A stretch of DNA of 64,000 nucleotides from Chlorella sorokiniana (GCA_025917655.1 CP084615.1:2914001-2978000), one strand, 5' to 3'; counted from the stretch's first letter, positions 25,043 through 36,911 are shown. Numbers and translations are program-made. The notes: generated from the sequence alone by a model not told the origin.

Positions 25043-25854
25043 GGCTGGCCTGCCGCTCCCTGGGTGCCTGGGATGCTTGTTCAGGCTTCCTACAGTCTGT
25101 TCATCCGCACTGGATCCTGCAACACCGACCCCGGAACCAAATAAACCTTTCCCGGGCTCATCAATTCCATCTGCGCTGCCCACACTGACGACTACGAGTG
25201 TATGTCTATGCGTTGCCATCGTCTCTGTTACCTCCCTTCTCAGCATTCGTCCAAAACCCTTTGCTTCCTTGCTGCCACCTCCTCTGATTCCCCCTTCTGC
25301 GTTAGTTCACCGCTGCCCTGCTGCAGCATGTGCGGCAGCACGCTTGGCCCGTACGGCCCGCCTCTGCCACCGGCATGCCTGCCTTCTGCTTCCGTGCACA
25401 CTGGCTGCTCTCTGTATGCTCCATTGATTTGTAACTTGGATTGGTCAAGGCATGTTTAAAGCCCAGGCAACCATGCGACAACGCCGTCAGAGCCGCAGCC
25501 GGGGCTTGCGACGGCAGGGCTTGTGGGCCGGGTATGCAGGCCGCTCGGTCTGTGCCGTGGCCATAAGAAGATATGTCCCGATCCTCCCGCATTAACGATT
25601 CATAGGCTGCGCAGATCAAACCAATGTCCAGGATTCTTCGTGGCACCGCCTGAACGCAGAATTGGGTGACTGTCGCGCGAGTGGCCGTTCCTTGCCTGAT
25701 TGCACTGGTCATAGGCGGAGACATTTGTTTGCTTTATTTCTGCTTTATACAAGCAGGGTTGGCCCTCGCCTGCACACCCCAGCGTCTGAGTGAAGGCAGG
25801 CCCGCAACCATGAGCTAGCAATTGGGGTCCAGTGTACCCGTTTGAAGTGCCGCG
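25043..25854. other. Spacer between kinases B and C
   Basis: Short 812-base gap between the tandem kinases. It should contain the 3' untranslated region of B, which has a TGTAA at 25430-25434, and the promoter of C. No separate gene was recognised. Confidence 0.5.
25430..25434 (+). terminator. Probable TGTAA poly(A) signal of kinase B
   Basis: TGTAA is the common green-algal polyadenylation signal. This copy lies 388 bases after the kinase B stop codon, with no other gene in between. The distance is long, so it is only a candidate. Confidence 0.4.
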
Positions 25855-28800
25855 ATGGGTTGTGGGGTATCAAAAGACTCTGGCGACCCATGGCAGCTTG
25901 CGGCCAGCGGTGAGTGAGCAGCTGGCGACGCTTGCCCCTCCGCTGATATATACTGATCATGCGGAATGCCGACAGGCCACGCCGATCAGGGGCCCTGCCC
26001 TACATCCGCCAGTTGCGGGCTGACAGGCAGGGTCGCCGCCGCTGCCGCCGCCACGGCTGCTCACACCCAGCCTCTCGCCTGCTCTGCTGCAGGCCAGGCC
26101 AAGCAGCTCGAGCGCTGGCTGCGCCTGGGCGGCAACCCCAGCGCGCTGGACCGCCAGGGCGGCCGCGGCACGCTGCTGCACGCCGCCGTGCAGAGCGACA
26201 GCCTGAGCTGCGTCAAGGTGCGGCCACGTGGCTCCAGCCGGGCGGCCGCTGCGCCGCCATGCGGCAGCCCAGCCGGGAATGCTGCGCGCGGCAGCAGGGG
26301 CATGCCGGAGCAGATTGCAGGGCGGAGTCATTCCCAGGGGCGTGCCTGGGGGCGGATGCGGCGCGTGTGTTGTGTGTTGTGAGTGAGTGTGTGTGTTTTT
26401 TGAGGGGGCCAGCCAGAGGCCTGGCAAATGCGGCCGAGCCCGAGCCATCACCCCCCCCCCCGCAGGTGTTGCTGAAGGAGGGGGCCGACGTGAATGCAGT
26501 CACCAAGCTGCGTGGGTCGCCGCTGCACGCCGCCGCACTGCTCAGCAGCCCCGCGATGGTCAATGTGCTGCTGGAAGGGTGAGCAGGCTTGTGTGTGTGT
26601 GTGTGGTGGGGGTGTGAAGTTTGCGTGATACGATGGTGGTGGTGGGGTGGGTGGCTGGGTGGTGGTGGTATTGTGGATGGAAGAGGGGGCGGTGGGGCAC
26701 GTCCTCTTTTCCTGCCTGGCCCAAGCTTTCCGACCCAAGGGGGCTAGGCACAGCAGGCGGGCTGGGTGGACAGGCAGAGCGGAGAAGATGGGTGCTGCGC
26801 CGCTACCCTGACGCGCTGGCTGCGCGGCGGTGCTGGCTGGCCGACCATGCTGGCTGGCTGACGGGAGCAAGACCCGCGTTCGCCTTACGCCCCTCCCCTG
26901 AGCTTGCCTAAACCCCTGGCGGCTGCAGCGGCGCCGACCCTCTGCTGAAAAACGCAGAGGGCAAGACGGCGATAGACGTGGCGGCGGCGCGCGGCAACGT
27001 CGACGCTGCTGGCCTCATGCGCGGCGCGGCGGCGGCGGCGCGCGGCGGCGGCCGGACGGCGGCCGCGCGCGCCCCAGCCCAGGCGGGGCCGCTGCCGCTG
27101 CTGCCGCTACTGCTCTGCGCACCCAGCCCAGCGGGCAGTCGGGCGCTAGCGTGAGCAGCCCAACCCGCGGCGGCAGCGCCGCCTCGTCAGCACAGACCAC
27201 CGTGGCTCGTGCCGCCGTCGCGCAGCAGCCTGCTCTGCAGAACGGGCAGCGGCAGGGGCTGGCAGCGGCTGGCAGCGGCTTGAGTGGCCGGTCTTCGGGC
27301 AGCGCGTCGGCGGCGGTGACGCCGGGCGCCAGCCTGGCACGCCCGCCGCTGCCGACACGCCTCCGCCTCCCCTGGCCGACCCCGTCGCCATGCCAGCCTC
27401 AGGCGCGCCCGCTGGGCCTCCCCTGCAGCAAGCTCAGCAGCAGCAGCCCGGCAGCGCCACAGCCGCAGGCGGGGGGGGCGGCGAGCCACCTGCCGGCGTT
27501 TGCGCCGCTGCGGCCCGCCGCCAGCCCCCGCAGCGACGCCGTCGCTGCGTTTGCAGCTGCACCGCCCGCGTGGCAGCAGCCGGACGCGGCGAATGCGCCG
27601 CGCGGCGCCGCCGCTGCAGCCGCATGCGGGCCAGCTGGCGGCGGGCCATGCGGGGTGGGTGGCTTCGCCGCCGCAGGCTCTGCAGCCGCCGCAGGCGCCG
27701 ACGGCCGACGGCAGGAGCCCGCTGGAGCAGCTTGCGGGTCTGGCGGTACCGGCTGTACAGCCCGCCACCCTGTCTGACATGGCAGAGGCGCTGGGCCTGG
27801 CGGAGCTCAGCACCCAGCCGCTGCCGCCGCCCACGCCGCCGACGGCGGCAGCCGCCCGCCCCGCCGCCACGCCTGCCCTGCCCGGCGCCGCTGTCTCGCT
27901 GCCTGCGGCGGCGGCTGCACCCCGCCCGCTGGCCTCGCTGCCCGAAGAGGGAGAAGCGGCGGCGGCGCCGCCCGCTGCCGCCACCGCCGCCGCCGCCGCC
28001 GTTGGCGACAGCGACGAGCACGATCTGTACACAATCTCCACAGCTGGCACCGCCAGCAGCGGCGACAGCAGGCACGTCTCCACTGTTTGCATCGCTGCGC
28101 CTAGCTTGACCTGTGCCCTGCCTCAGTCTCCTTGAGTGCTGGCTTCTATCTTATCAACGGCGGCAGCTTGGGCCTGAGGGAGCCTGCGCGGGTGGGCTGG
28201 CATGCTTCTGACCCCTGCCACGCTGGCCCTCCCTTGCTTTCTTTCCACCTGCAGCAACCAGGCCCGCGGCCTGCTAGAAAACGACCCGCTGCTGACGTGG
28301 GCCAGCCGACAGCATGCGCTGGGCCGCGCGGCGGCGGGCGACGGCGGCGCCCCCGGCCGTCTCGCCCTTTGCCGACGCCGCGCTGCCGCCGCAGCCCAGC
28401 GGCGGGCTGCCCAGCCCGTCGGGCGGCGGCTCTGGACCGCTGGAAGGGGGGCTGGCGGGGGCGGGGCCCAGCGGCGGCTCCAGCGGCTTCAACCACCGCC
28501 TGAGCAGCGGCGCATCCATGGTGGACATCAAGCCTTGGTGCGCACGCTGCGCACGCTGCGCCGTGCCGCCTTTCCGCGCGCTTGCATGTTTGTAGCTGTG
28601 TGTGCCTGGTGGTGTCGGCGCGTGAATGTGGGTGTTGTGGCTTGAGGGGGCTGTGGGTGGTGGGTGGGCGGAGGGCGAGGGGCGGCAGGGGGCTGAGCGG
28701 GAGGAGGATGCGGAAGCTTGCGCCGGCAGCTCAAGCGGCGCTCGCCCGATGTGGGCTGCGGTGTATCCCGGCCGGTGCCCGCCCGCCCGCATGCTCCCCG

Positions 28801-31785
28801 CCGGGCCCACCACCGCCAAGCCTGCCTGCCACGCCGCTCCTCCTCCTCAACCCTGGCAACCCCTGCTGCCTGCGCTGCGCCGTCGTGCTGCAACTGTACC
28901 GCACGCGTGCCGCCGTTGTACCGCAGGGAAATCGACTACGGGGACCTCGTCATGAACGGGTCCATTGGGGAGGGCAGCTTTGGCAAGGTGGGCCCCCAGC
29001 ACACCGCTGACGGCTGCAACCAGCGAAGCCGTGATGGCGGGTGCTTGATTCCTCACCTTTCACGCCCCCCAAACCCCAATCCAAGCCTCACTCCACCCCC
29101 CTAAAGCGCAGTCCCCCAGTGCCCCCAGCACACCGTCCCCCTCCCCCTCCTTCACACACCGCTTGCTCAACCACTGCCAACACACCACCCTCTGTGCCCC
29201 ACCCCCACCTTGCTCTCTACCCACCCCCTCACCCCCACCCCCACTTTGCTCTCCACCCCCCTCCCCCCACCTTGCTCTCCACCCCCAACACCACTCCCAC
29301 CCCCACGCCCACCCCACAGGTATACCGTGCCAAGTGGCATGAGACCCCGTCGCCGTCAAGCTCCTCTTCTCGCTGCAAGACACAAAGCAGGACCCGGGGG
29401 AGGCCGCCCTCACCCTCTCCAACCCCATCCTGTTCAACCTGCAAAAGGAGTGCGGGCTGATGGCCTCGCTGCGCCACCCAAACGTGGTGCAGTTCATGGG
29501 CGTCTCCGCTGTTCCGCCGGCCATGATCACGGGTGGGTGCGCACTGGCACGCACGGCTGCTGGGGGGTCAGATGGCCGGGGTCGGGGGCTGGGCAGATTT
29601 GGGGAGGGGGTAGCCTGCCGTGATGTGAGGGCCTGTGAGGGTACCCAAGGAAGGAGCGGCCCCCTGAGCTTCCCACCTGAGAAACGTGGATTGCACGTGG
29701 CGGTCGTCGCTGCCGCCGTCCCCGCTACCTGTGCCCCCACCCCGCCCCCTCTCTGCTGGGGCCGGGATGGCGGCAGAGCAGCGCATCTGACTCAGCCAGG
29801 GAAGGGGACTGGTCATTCTGCGGCCGGTGTGCCCTGGCATTGCCTATTTCACACATCTGTATGCTCCTCATGTATGTTCTGTCGCTCTACCGCCATCGCT
29901 GCATCGCCATTGTACCGCAGAGTACTGCGGCAGAGGCTCCCTCACGGACGTGCTGAAGGGCGGGCGCAGGCTCCCGGAGAAGGCGGCCCTGCTGACGTGG
30001 TCCCGCCGCCTGAACCTGGTGCGCTGCCTTTTGGTGGTGCGGAAGCGTGCCTGACTGGTTAGAGTGGTTAGAGTGGGATGACGGATGTGGAAACACGCTC
30101 GCCTCCCCTGCCATGGCTGGCGCAGGCGCTGGATGCGGCCAAGGGCATGCTGTACCTGCACCGCCGCGGCATCGTTCACCGCGACCTCAAGTCTCCCAAC
30201 CTGCTGGTGGACAGCACGTGGCGGGTCAAGGTGCGGCCTGGCGGCCCGCCTGCTCCTGCACGCCACTGACGGGCTGCTGTATTTGCCTGCTAGCGCTGTG
30301 AATCCTGGGGATTTCCCTGCAAGGCTGCTCCCATCCCCATCCCCTTCCTCCATCCCCTTCCCGGCCTGTGTGCTGCGTCGACCTCAACAAGCAGGTGGCA
30401 GATTTCAACCTCAGCAAGATAATCGAGGACAGCGGCACTGCCTCAGGCGGCATCGCCTCGGGCACCAAGACGGGCACGATGGCGGGGGCCAACCCCAAGT
30501 GGCTGGTGAGGGCACCGGTGTAGGGGCCGCCCAACCGGCACCCTTAAACCCCCATGCACACCCAGCCACACACAGCATCACTACGACCACGACCAACTCC
30601 CCCCACCCCCCACCCACCCACCCGTCAGGCACCCGAGGTGTTGGAGGGTCGGCGGTCTACCGAGGCCTCGGACGTCTTCTCTTTCGGCGTGGTGCTCTGG
30701 GAGCTGAGTGAGCGGCCGCCCTGGCCGCCCTGGCCGCCCGTTCCCCAGCCGTCCCGCCGCGCCTGGGGGGGGGGGGGGCGCGGGGCGGGGGCTGCTGTGG
30801 GGTGCTGCTCCTACGTGCCGCCAAGCTGCACACCGGACCCTACAATCCGTGCCGCTGCTGGGTCCCACGCGTTCCTATGCCGGCCCGGCTCGGCTCTGGA
30901 GGGTGAAACGCGGTTGGGGTGCTCCCCCCACCCACTCACACACATACACACACATATACATCCTCCCTTCCCCCCACCACCCCGGCAGTGACCTGGACCA
31001 TCCCTTGGGAGAAGGTCAGCCCCTGGACGGTGAGCAGGCTGCCGTTGTTTACAACAGATTCTTGGCAGCTTCCAAGCAGGCCCCCCCCCCTGGCTCCAGC
31101 CGCCGCCGTGTCAGGCCTCCGCTGCAGGCCGCCCCCTCGGATGCCGCTCCCTGTCCTTGAGGCAGCTGCAGCTTGCTTCTTCTGCCCGTGATTCCCCAGG
31201 GTTCCTCCCTGTCACCTGCGCAACCCGTGCCCCTTCCCCTCCCCCAGGTGGTGGCCCAGCTCATGGCGGGCTCCCGGCTGCCGCTGCCCGAGAGCCACGA
31301 GGAGCTGCCCGGGGTCCCCGCCGACAACGCCGCCTTTGCGCCCTGCCTACCCGCCTATCGGCGCCTGGTCGAGGCGTGCTGGGAGCAGGTGCGGCCTGGG
31401 GGATGGGCGCCTGCTCTTGAAAACCCGCTGTGTCTTTGAGGCGGTGCGGCTGTGATTGCTTGGTCCTGCTCTGGGAGTGTGGAGGTGCAGGCGTAGTCGT
31501 GGCGACAGCCTTGCCCCGTTTCTCCCCTTCACTGTCTGCGTGTAGGACCCTGCCGAGCGGCCCTCCTTCGAGGAGATCATCCATCAGCTGAGGTGCGGCT
31601 TCCTGCACTGCGTGAACCCGTCCCGACACCCCCTGCTTGCCTGCCAGCCCCCACCGCTGCATGGGCTGCCTGCCTCGCACTGGGTGCCCGTATGAGCGCT
31701 CTGGCAACACTCGACGGCTGCCTGCCCTGCACTGCCCTGTTGCAGGCGGATGTATGAGAGCGCGGTCCAGGGTCGCAACTCGTGA
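25855..31785 (+). CDS. Ankyrin-repeat TKL kinase 'C' with N-acylation motif
   Basis: The start exon 25855-25909 gives [18 protein letters not shown], with Gly2/Ser6 for myristoylation and Cys3 for palmitoylation. Ankyrin units are in 26093-26217 ([18 protein letters not shown]), 26466-26578 (GADVNAV...GSPLHAAA) and from 26929 ([19 protein letters not shown]). A low-complexity linker occupies about 27050-28540. Kinase exons are 28927-28987 (IGEGSFGK), 29320-29532 (ATP-lysine region and [13 protein letters not shown]), 29921-30018, 30126-30230 ([12 protein letters not shown]), 30395-30505 ([12 protein letters not shown]), 30629-30707 ([20 protein letters not shown]), 30989-31030, 31248-31388, 31546-31592 ([16 protein letters not shown]) and 31745-31785 ([12 protein letters not shown]-stop). 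One base appears lost at the CCCC run 29345-29348, just before the catalytic lysine. The intron before 31546 ends in TAG, unlike the usual CAG. It shares intron positions with kinase B and is a tandem duplicate of it. Confidence 0.85.
29041..29319. repeat. C/A-rich low-complexity intron
   Basis: The whole intron between the glycine-loop exon and the ATP-lysine exon of kinase C is built of irregular CCCCA and CACC repeats, with almost no G except in repeated TTGCTCT blocks. Confidence 0.8.
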
Positions 31786-33032
31786 CAGCAGTGCCGCCAA
31801 CCGTCTGGTACCTGCACACACGTTTTCCCCTCCAGCCCAGTGCTTGGCCCAACTTCAGGTGCCTGAACGAGGCCAGCTACCTTCTTGCTCCAGACTGGCA
31901 TCCCGCGTCCGCTTTCAGCCAGAGCTTGGAGCGCCTGCTGCCCCTTAAGCCCCTAGGCTATCTGTTCCCGCTTGAGCGCCTTCTGCCCCTCCCTGCTCCA
32001 CGCTGGCTGTATACAAAGTGAATGAACGCTTTTCGATCTTCGCTGGCTAGTAGCAACTGCCACAATCAGCAGCGGTTTGGCCAGCTGTTCTCCAAGCAGC
32101 GTAGGAGGGCCCGCTGGCGGGCGGCAGCGGCGCCCCCAAAAGCAGGCTTGCAGCTGGCATGCGACTACACGTGAGCAATTCCTGGCGCATAATCCCCTTT
32201 TGGATGCCTTACACGCGTCAGCGGCACGCCCCAAGGGAAGGCAGCCTGAAAGGGGCCTCTTGCGCATCGCTGAAGCCAACGCCTCGAAGTTGGGAACCAG
32301 CTATGATAGAGATGTGGGTGCCCGCCTCCCCCTCGCCGGTTCAAGTGGTTGAGGAGCGGCGGCTCCGCTGGGGCATCCGCAGCGGCGCGCCGCTCATCAC
32401 TGCATCCAGCCTGTTCCTTCCTGGCCTAGGGGCGCAAGAGTCTGTGGACCCGCCCCAATCCCACGCATCACTCCTGTCCAACAATCTACTCTGGGACAGC
32501 AATTAATCGACCTCCTAAAAAACACGGCTTGGACTCGCTTCCGCCGCCGGCGCCCACTTCTGTCCCCTACCCAACTCTGGCGCTCCACTCGGCATGCCCG
32601 GGAGTCTTGGCGGCTGCGAGTGCTCCGCTCGCCAGCAGCCTGGGCTCTCGCCCCTCCCAAGTGATAACCACCACGGTTACTCTCAAAGGGAGACTGTCAA
32701 CATGGTGCCTCTGGAAGGGAGACTGCCAACATGCTGGCACCAGCACCGCTGCCACAGCCGCAGTGGGCTGCACACTTCCGCAGTGTGTATAATCTCCACG
32801 GCGGGCTTTGCTGCTGCACCACAGATTTACGACGGGGTTCAGAGGCAAAGGGCTTGCAAAACACAAGGCTGCACCCACCTGATGCAATGTGGCCGAAAGC
32901 ATGCCTGATTCCTTCTGCCCAGCGCCGCTGCAGCCCCACATCTTCAGGCACCTATCCGCGTTGCGTTTGATTTGCCGGGCGAATGATTGACCGTCTTCCG
33001 TTTTCCCGCGATCACCCTCAGCACCCTGAGCG
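31786..33032. other. Intergenic region, no recognised gene
   Basis: About 1.2 kb between kinase C and the first RNase T2-like gene. Open frames of up to about 115 codons exist on both strands but have no recognisable domain, signal peptide or convincing splice pattern. The interval should contain the kinase C 3' end and the promoter of the next gene. Confidence 0.4.
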
Positions 33033-36000
33033 ATGAGGTCGGCAGCAAACAGCGTTTGGAGCGGCTCGCCGCTGCTGGGGCGGACAGGCGCGCAGCGAGC
33101 GCTGGTGCTTCGCAGGTCGGGCTGGGCCGCAATTGAGCTCGTATATGGTGCATTGAACGCTCCGCGGCCGGCAGGTGGCGTGCATGCGGCGACCAACACC
33201 GAAACCCTCCGCTGCCTCCCATGCTTTTGCAGGGCGCTGCTGCTGCTGGTGGCGACCTGTCTTCTGACGGAGGCGGACGCACAGCAAGTGCTGGTGCTGC
33301 GCAGGTGCGGCTGGGCCTCACTTGAGTTGGGCAGGCGCAGGGGCGCTGGACGCTGCAGGCAGACGCTCGGCGGCCGGCACAACACCTTCCCTGCCCTGCG
33401 CCCTGCAGGGATTGGACGCCGACCTCCTGCTTCAACATAGAGTGCAGGCCCCACCCGTGAGCCGTGTGCTGGCCCCCGAAGGCGGTCGCGCCGTGTGCAC
33501 CCAACCACCTAGCCCGATTGCTGCCCTGCACCTGTTACCCCCCGCCTTCTAGATGCGCAGGCTGCGGCGTTCGAGCCCACCCCGCCCCAAGCACCTTCGT
33601 CCCTCCCTTGCTGCAGCGACTCCTTTTCCATCGACGCTTTCTACCTGACCCAGGACGCCACCACCCAGGCGCCGCTTCAAAACTGCCGGGGCCCGCTGGC
33701 CCCGGCGCCGACGCCGACGCCTTCGCGCCGGGCGCTGCTCCAGGCCGCCAACATCTCGCGGGCGGAGCTGTCATGCGCCTGGCAGAACTACGATCGTGAG
33801 TGCGGCGAGTCAGGCTCCAGCGCAAATGCAAGGCGGCCTGCTCGGCGCCCCTGCCTCCGCGGCAGCCTGCCCACGTCCTCCAACCTTGGCAGAGGGTGGC
33901 CCAGGGCTTTGCAAGCACACAAACCCTTCCGCCCGGCTGCTTTGGCCTCCCTGCCTTGTCGCCCACGCCGCGCCACGTCTGCGCTCACGCCTCCGTCCTG
34001 CCTCATCCGCGCTGCCGCCCCCTTGCTGCCCTGCCTCCTGGCAGCTGACAGGCTGACGCTGGATCCGGTCTGGGAGTATCAGTGGCAGGCCTTTGGCACC
34101 TGCACACCCTTCACCAACCCCCTAGCCTACCTGCGCGCCGGCAAGCAGCTGGACCAGCGCTTCCCGCTGGTGAGCGGCCGCTCATTCTTTGTTTTGAGTT
34201 TTGACTTTTTCTTTCTTTGTTTTGGTGTGTGTGTGTGTGTGTGTCAAGGCGAGGGCGGGGACTGGGGCGAGGATGTCTGCAGGCTTGTGGGCTGGGTTGA
34301 GGTGTTGGCGGGCGGGGCTTGGGTGCAGGGGATGGGTGGGGCTGCCGCTACATACGGCCCCAGACGCTTGCTGGGCTGAATGAAAGCAGTGCCCTGCTCC
34401 GTTGACATGCCGTGCATGGCGTTGGGTGCAAGTGCGGCGGGGGCGGTCCGAGCCGGCCCCTCTCCCCCAGCCACCCCGCCCCCAACACTCTTAGCCTGCC
34501 CTGCCCCTCTCTCCTGCCGCTGACAACACTCAACACTTAACACTCGACACTGCCCGCATTCAATGCTGCCCACAGCCTCAAGATCTGCCGGAGAACATCA
34601 CCGGTGCCCGCCTGGAGGCAGCGGTGACGGCGGCGTTTGGTGTGCAGCCGGTGGTGGAGTGCACAGAGTGAGCGGCGCTGCTGGGGGGCGGCCACTCGCT
34701 CACCCTTTCCGGGTTTGGTTGTGCGGACGGGTGCCTGTGTATGCGGGGGCACTGCGTGGCTCCGTGCCCTGCCTGCACGGCGGCTACTGTCCAGGCTCCC
34801 AGCCGTGGCCGTGCTGCGCTGCGGATGCGTGTGGGGCTGCAACGACGCTTGCCACGCCGGCGCCAATGCCTTGGATGCGAGCGCTCCCTTCTGCCTCGGC
34901 TGCCGTGCTGCTACGCAGTCGCACACAGACCCGCTCAGCCCAGCACCCCCTCCCCCTTCCCCATCACCACAGCGGCTGGCTGTTCAACATCCAGCTCTGC
35001 TTCTCAGTGGAAGGGCTGACCCCGTGGACTGCCCGGGCACCACGTCGGCCAACTGCACCGGCCAGCTCCGGCTGCCCTTTGACGGGAGGGTGCGGCGCTG
35101 CCCGCCGCTGCATGGCCCGCACCCTGCGCTCCTGCCCCCCCCCTCCCTTCCCACACCGTGCTCGCCGCCGTCAAGCGTCCCCGGCAAGGGGATGGCCCTG
35201 CATGCTGGGTCGCGCTGATGCTTCGGGGCTGAAACCGCTTCTGAAGCTGCCCATAAAAACGCGAGCCTGCCTTTCACGGCTGCTCTGCAGGGCGTCGCCG
35301 AGTGTGCCTTCTACTACCCTCCCTCGCCAGTTGCCTACGACCCGCGGCCGCCGCCGCTGCCGCCCCCAGGCCGCCACCGCCGGCGCCAGCCCCGGCACCC
35401 TTGCCGGCGCCAGCGCTGGAACCAGCGTTGGAGCCAGTTGCTGAGCCAGCGCCAGCCCCTGAGCTGGAGCCTGTTGCCGCGCCAGCACCAGCCCCTGAGC
35501 TGGAGCCTGTCGCTGCGCCGGCGCCAGCCCCCGAGCTGGAGCCTGTCGCTGCGCCAGCACCAGCCCCTGAGCTGGAGCCTGTCGCTGCGCCACCGCCGGT
35601 GCCCGCTCCATCCCGGCGGATGCCCCCGCCGCCGCCCCCGACGCACCCGCGGGCGACGACGGCGCCGCCGCGTCACCACCGACGTCTTCATTGCCGCCGG
35701 AGGGCGGGGCGGCGGCACCCGCGCCTGAACCCGCAGCCGGCGCTGAGGGGCCGCCGAGCGAGGTGGAAGGCCAGGGGGAGACTGCGCCGCCCGCCAGCGA
35801 CGGCGGAACCAGCTCCGGCAGCATGGCGGCGGCGCTAGGCGGCGGCATCGCCGGCGGCATCGTCGTGGGCCTCGCGGGTGGGAGGCAGCTGCCCGGCAGC
35901 TGCTTGATCAGCTTTCTCATCGACAGGCGACCCTGGGCCCTGCACACACCCGTCCTTCCGCCGACCTCTGCCTGCCGCGCTCGGCGTTGGCTGGGCGCTG

Positions 36001-36588
36001 ACTGGCATGCCGCTGCCGCCCCATTACCGCTCCTTAGCCTTTGCAATCTCAAGCAGCGTCCCTGCGCCCCCGCCCCAACGCGCCGCCGCCGCCGCCGCCC
36101 CCTCCCCGCAGTTCTGGCCGGGGCTGGACAATCTACAAGCGTATGCACGCCCCGCGGCTGGCCAGCGGCGCGCCTGCTGCCTCTGTCAAGTCCGCTGGCG
36201 GCGGCGGCTACGGCGGCGCCAACGGGGCGGGGGACGGCTACAGCGACGCGGCGGCCTACACCGCTCACGGCGGCTACGGTGATGATGCCGGCCTGGCTGC
36301 TCATGGCAGCAGCTATGGCGCTGGACACATTGCCCCGGCTGCACTTGCCGGCGCCGCCGCCCGGCCGGCGCAGCTGCGGCAGCTGCAGGCGGCCTGGCGG
36401 CTGCGGGCGGCCAGCCCGCAGCCCTCAGCAATGGCGGCGGCGGCAGCGGCGACAGCGGCCATTGGAGCGTGCATGCGCCGCAGTACGAGGCGTGGGCTGG
36501 CTCGGCTGAGGAGGGCTTGCTGGCTGCCCAGCAGGCGCCCCGACGCGTTTCTCGGGGCACCTGCCTGGCGTGGCTCAATGAAGCGTAG
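33033..36588 (+). CDS. RNase T2-fold pseudoenzyme with stalk and C-terminal membrane helix (copy 1)
   Basis: Exons: about 33033-33304 (hydrophobic ALLLLVATCLLTEADAQQ, then VLVLR), 33409-33456 (DWTPTSCFNIECRPHP), 33617-33795 (DSFSIDAFYL...LQNC...CAWQNYD), 34045-34169 (VWEYQWQAFGTC...YLRAGKQLD), 34576-34668 (LEAAVTAAFGVQPVVEC), 34973 to about 35088 (WLFNIQLCF), 35291-35877 and 36112-36588. The order matches RNase T2: the VLQWP-like start, the slot of the first active site, and the HEWEKHGTC slot with its partner cysteine. Here FTIHGLWP is replaced by FSIDAFYL and HEWEKHGTC by YQWQAFGTC, so both catalytic histidines and the Glu/Lys are gone while fold cysteines remain. A Pro/Ala stalk leads to a glycine-rich helix (MAAALGGGIAGGIVVGLA + VLAGAG) followed by YKR, then a Gly/Ala tail ending LAWLNEA-stop. 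The start codon is uncertain. Frame slips occur near 35000, 35360 and 35610. Confidence 0.72.
35458..35592 (+). repeat. 36-base tandem repeat encoding PELEPVAAPAPA
   Basis: About 3.75 copies of a 36-base unit, each encoding PELEPVAAPAPA with only synonymous or single changes between copies. It forms part of the extracellular stalk of the first RNase T2-like protein. Confidence 0.9.
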
Positions 36589-36669
36589 CTGGCTGAAGTT
36601 GCGCCATTGTTTCATTGCATTCCAAAACTCAACTCCCTGTCTTTCTTTTTATTCTTTTGATTTCCTCTT

Positions 36670-36674
36670 TGTAA
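36670..36674 (+). terminator. TGTAA poly(A) signal of RNase T2-like copy 1
   Basis: A TGTAA lies 81 bases after the TAG stop at 36586-36588, in a T-rich stretch unlike the coding DNA. Its position fits the green-algal poly(A) signal and supports the chosen stop codon. Confidence 0.7.
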
Positions 36675-36911
36675 ATGCAACCATGCCGCTTTCAAGCGCA
36701 GTCGTTGCGTCGCCACAGCAGGCCTCATGGGCCCTGGGCGCCGCTGATGGCTGCCGGCATGCCCGCCTGGCGCTTCATGCACCAGATGAGCCAGTCCCAG
36801 GGCAGGCGGGCAGGCTTCCGTGTGTTGCGTGCTTCGGGCACAGAATGTTACATGCCGAAGGGCTTCAAGCAGACCGTACGCCCTCGATCGATTCTCAATT
36901 GCACTGTCACT

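Noticed and set aside
32077-32506. Overlapping plus-strand open frames between kinase C and the RNase T2-like gene
   Set aside because: Two frames are open at once with unrelated content and no family motif, as expected by chance in G+C-rich DNA.
33617-34169. Active RNase T2 (S-RNase-like) enzyme
   Set aside because: Fold landmarks are present, but both catalytic histidine motifs are replaced, in different ways in the two copies, so a sequencing slip cannot explain it.
35458-35592. CRISPR-like repeat array
   Set aside because: The units are directly adjacent with no spacers, are in a coding frame and encode a protein repeat; the genome is eukaryotic.
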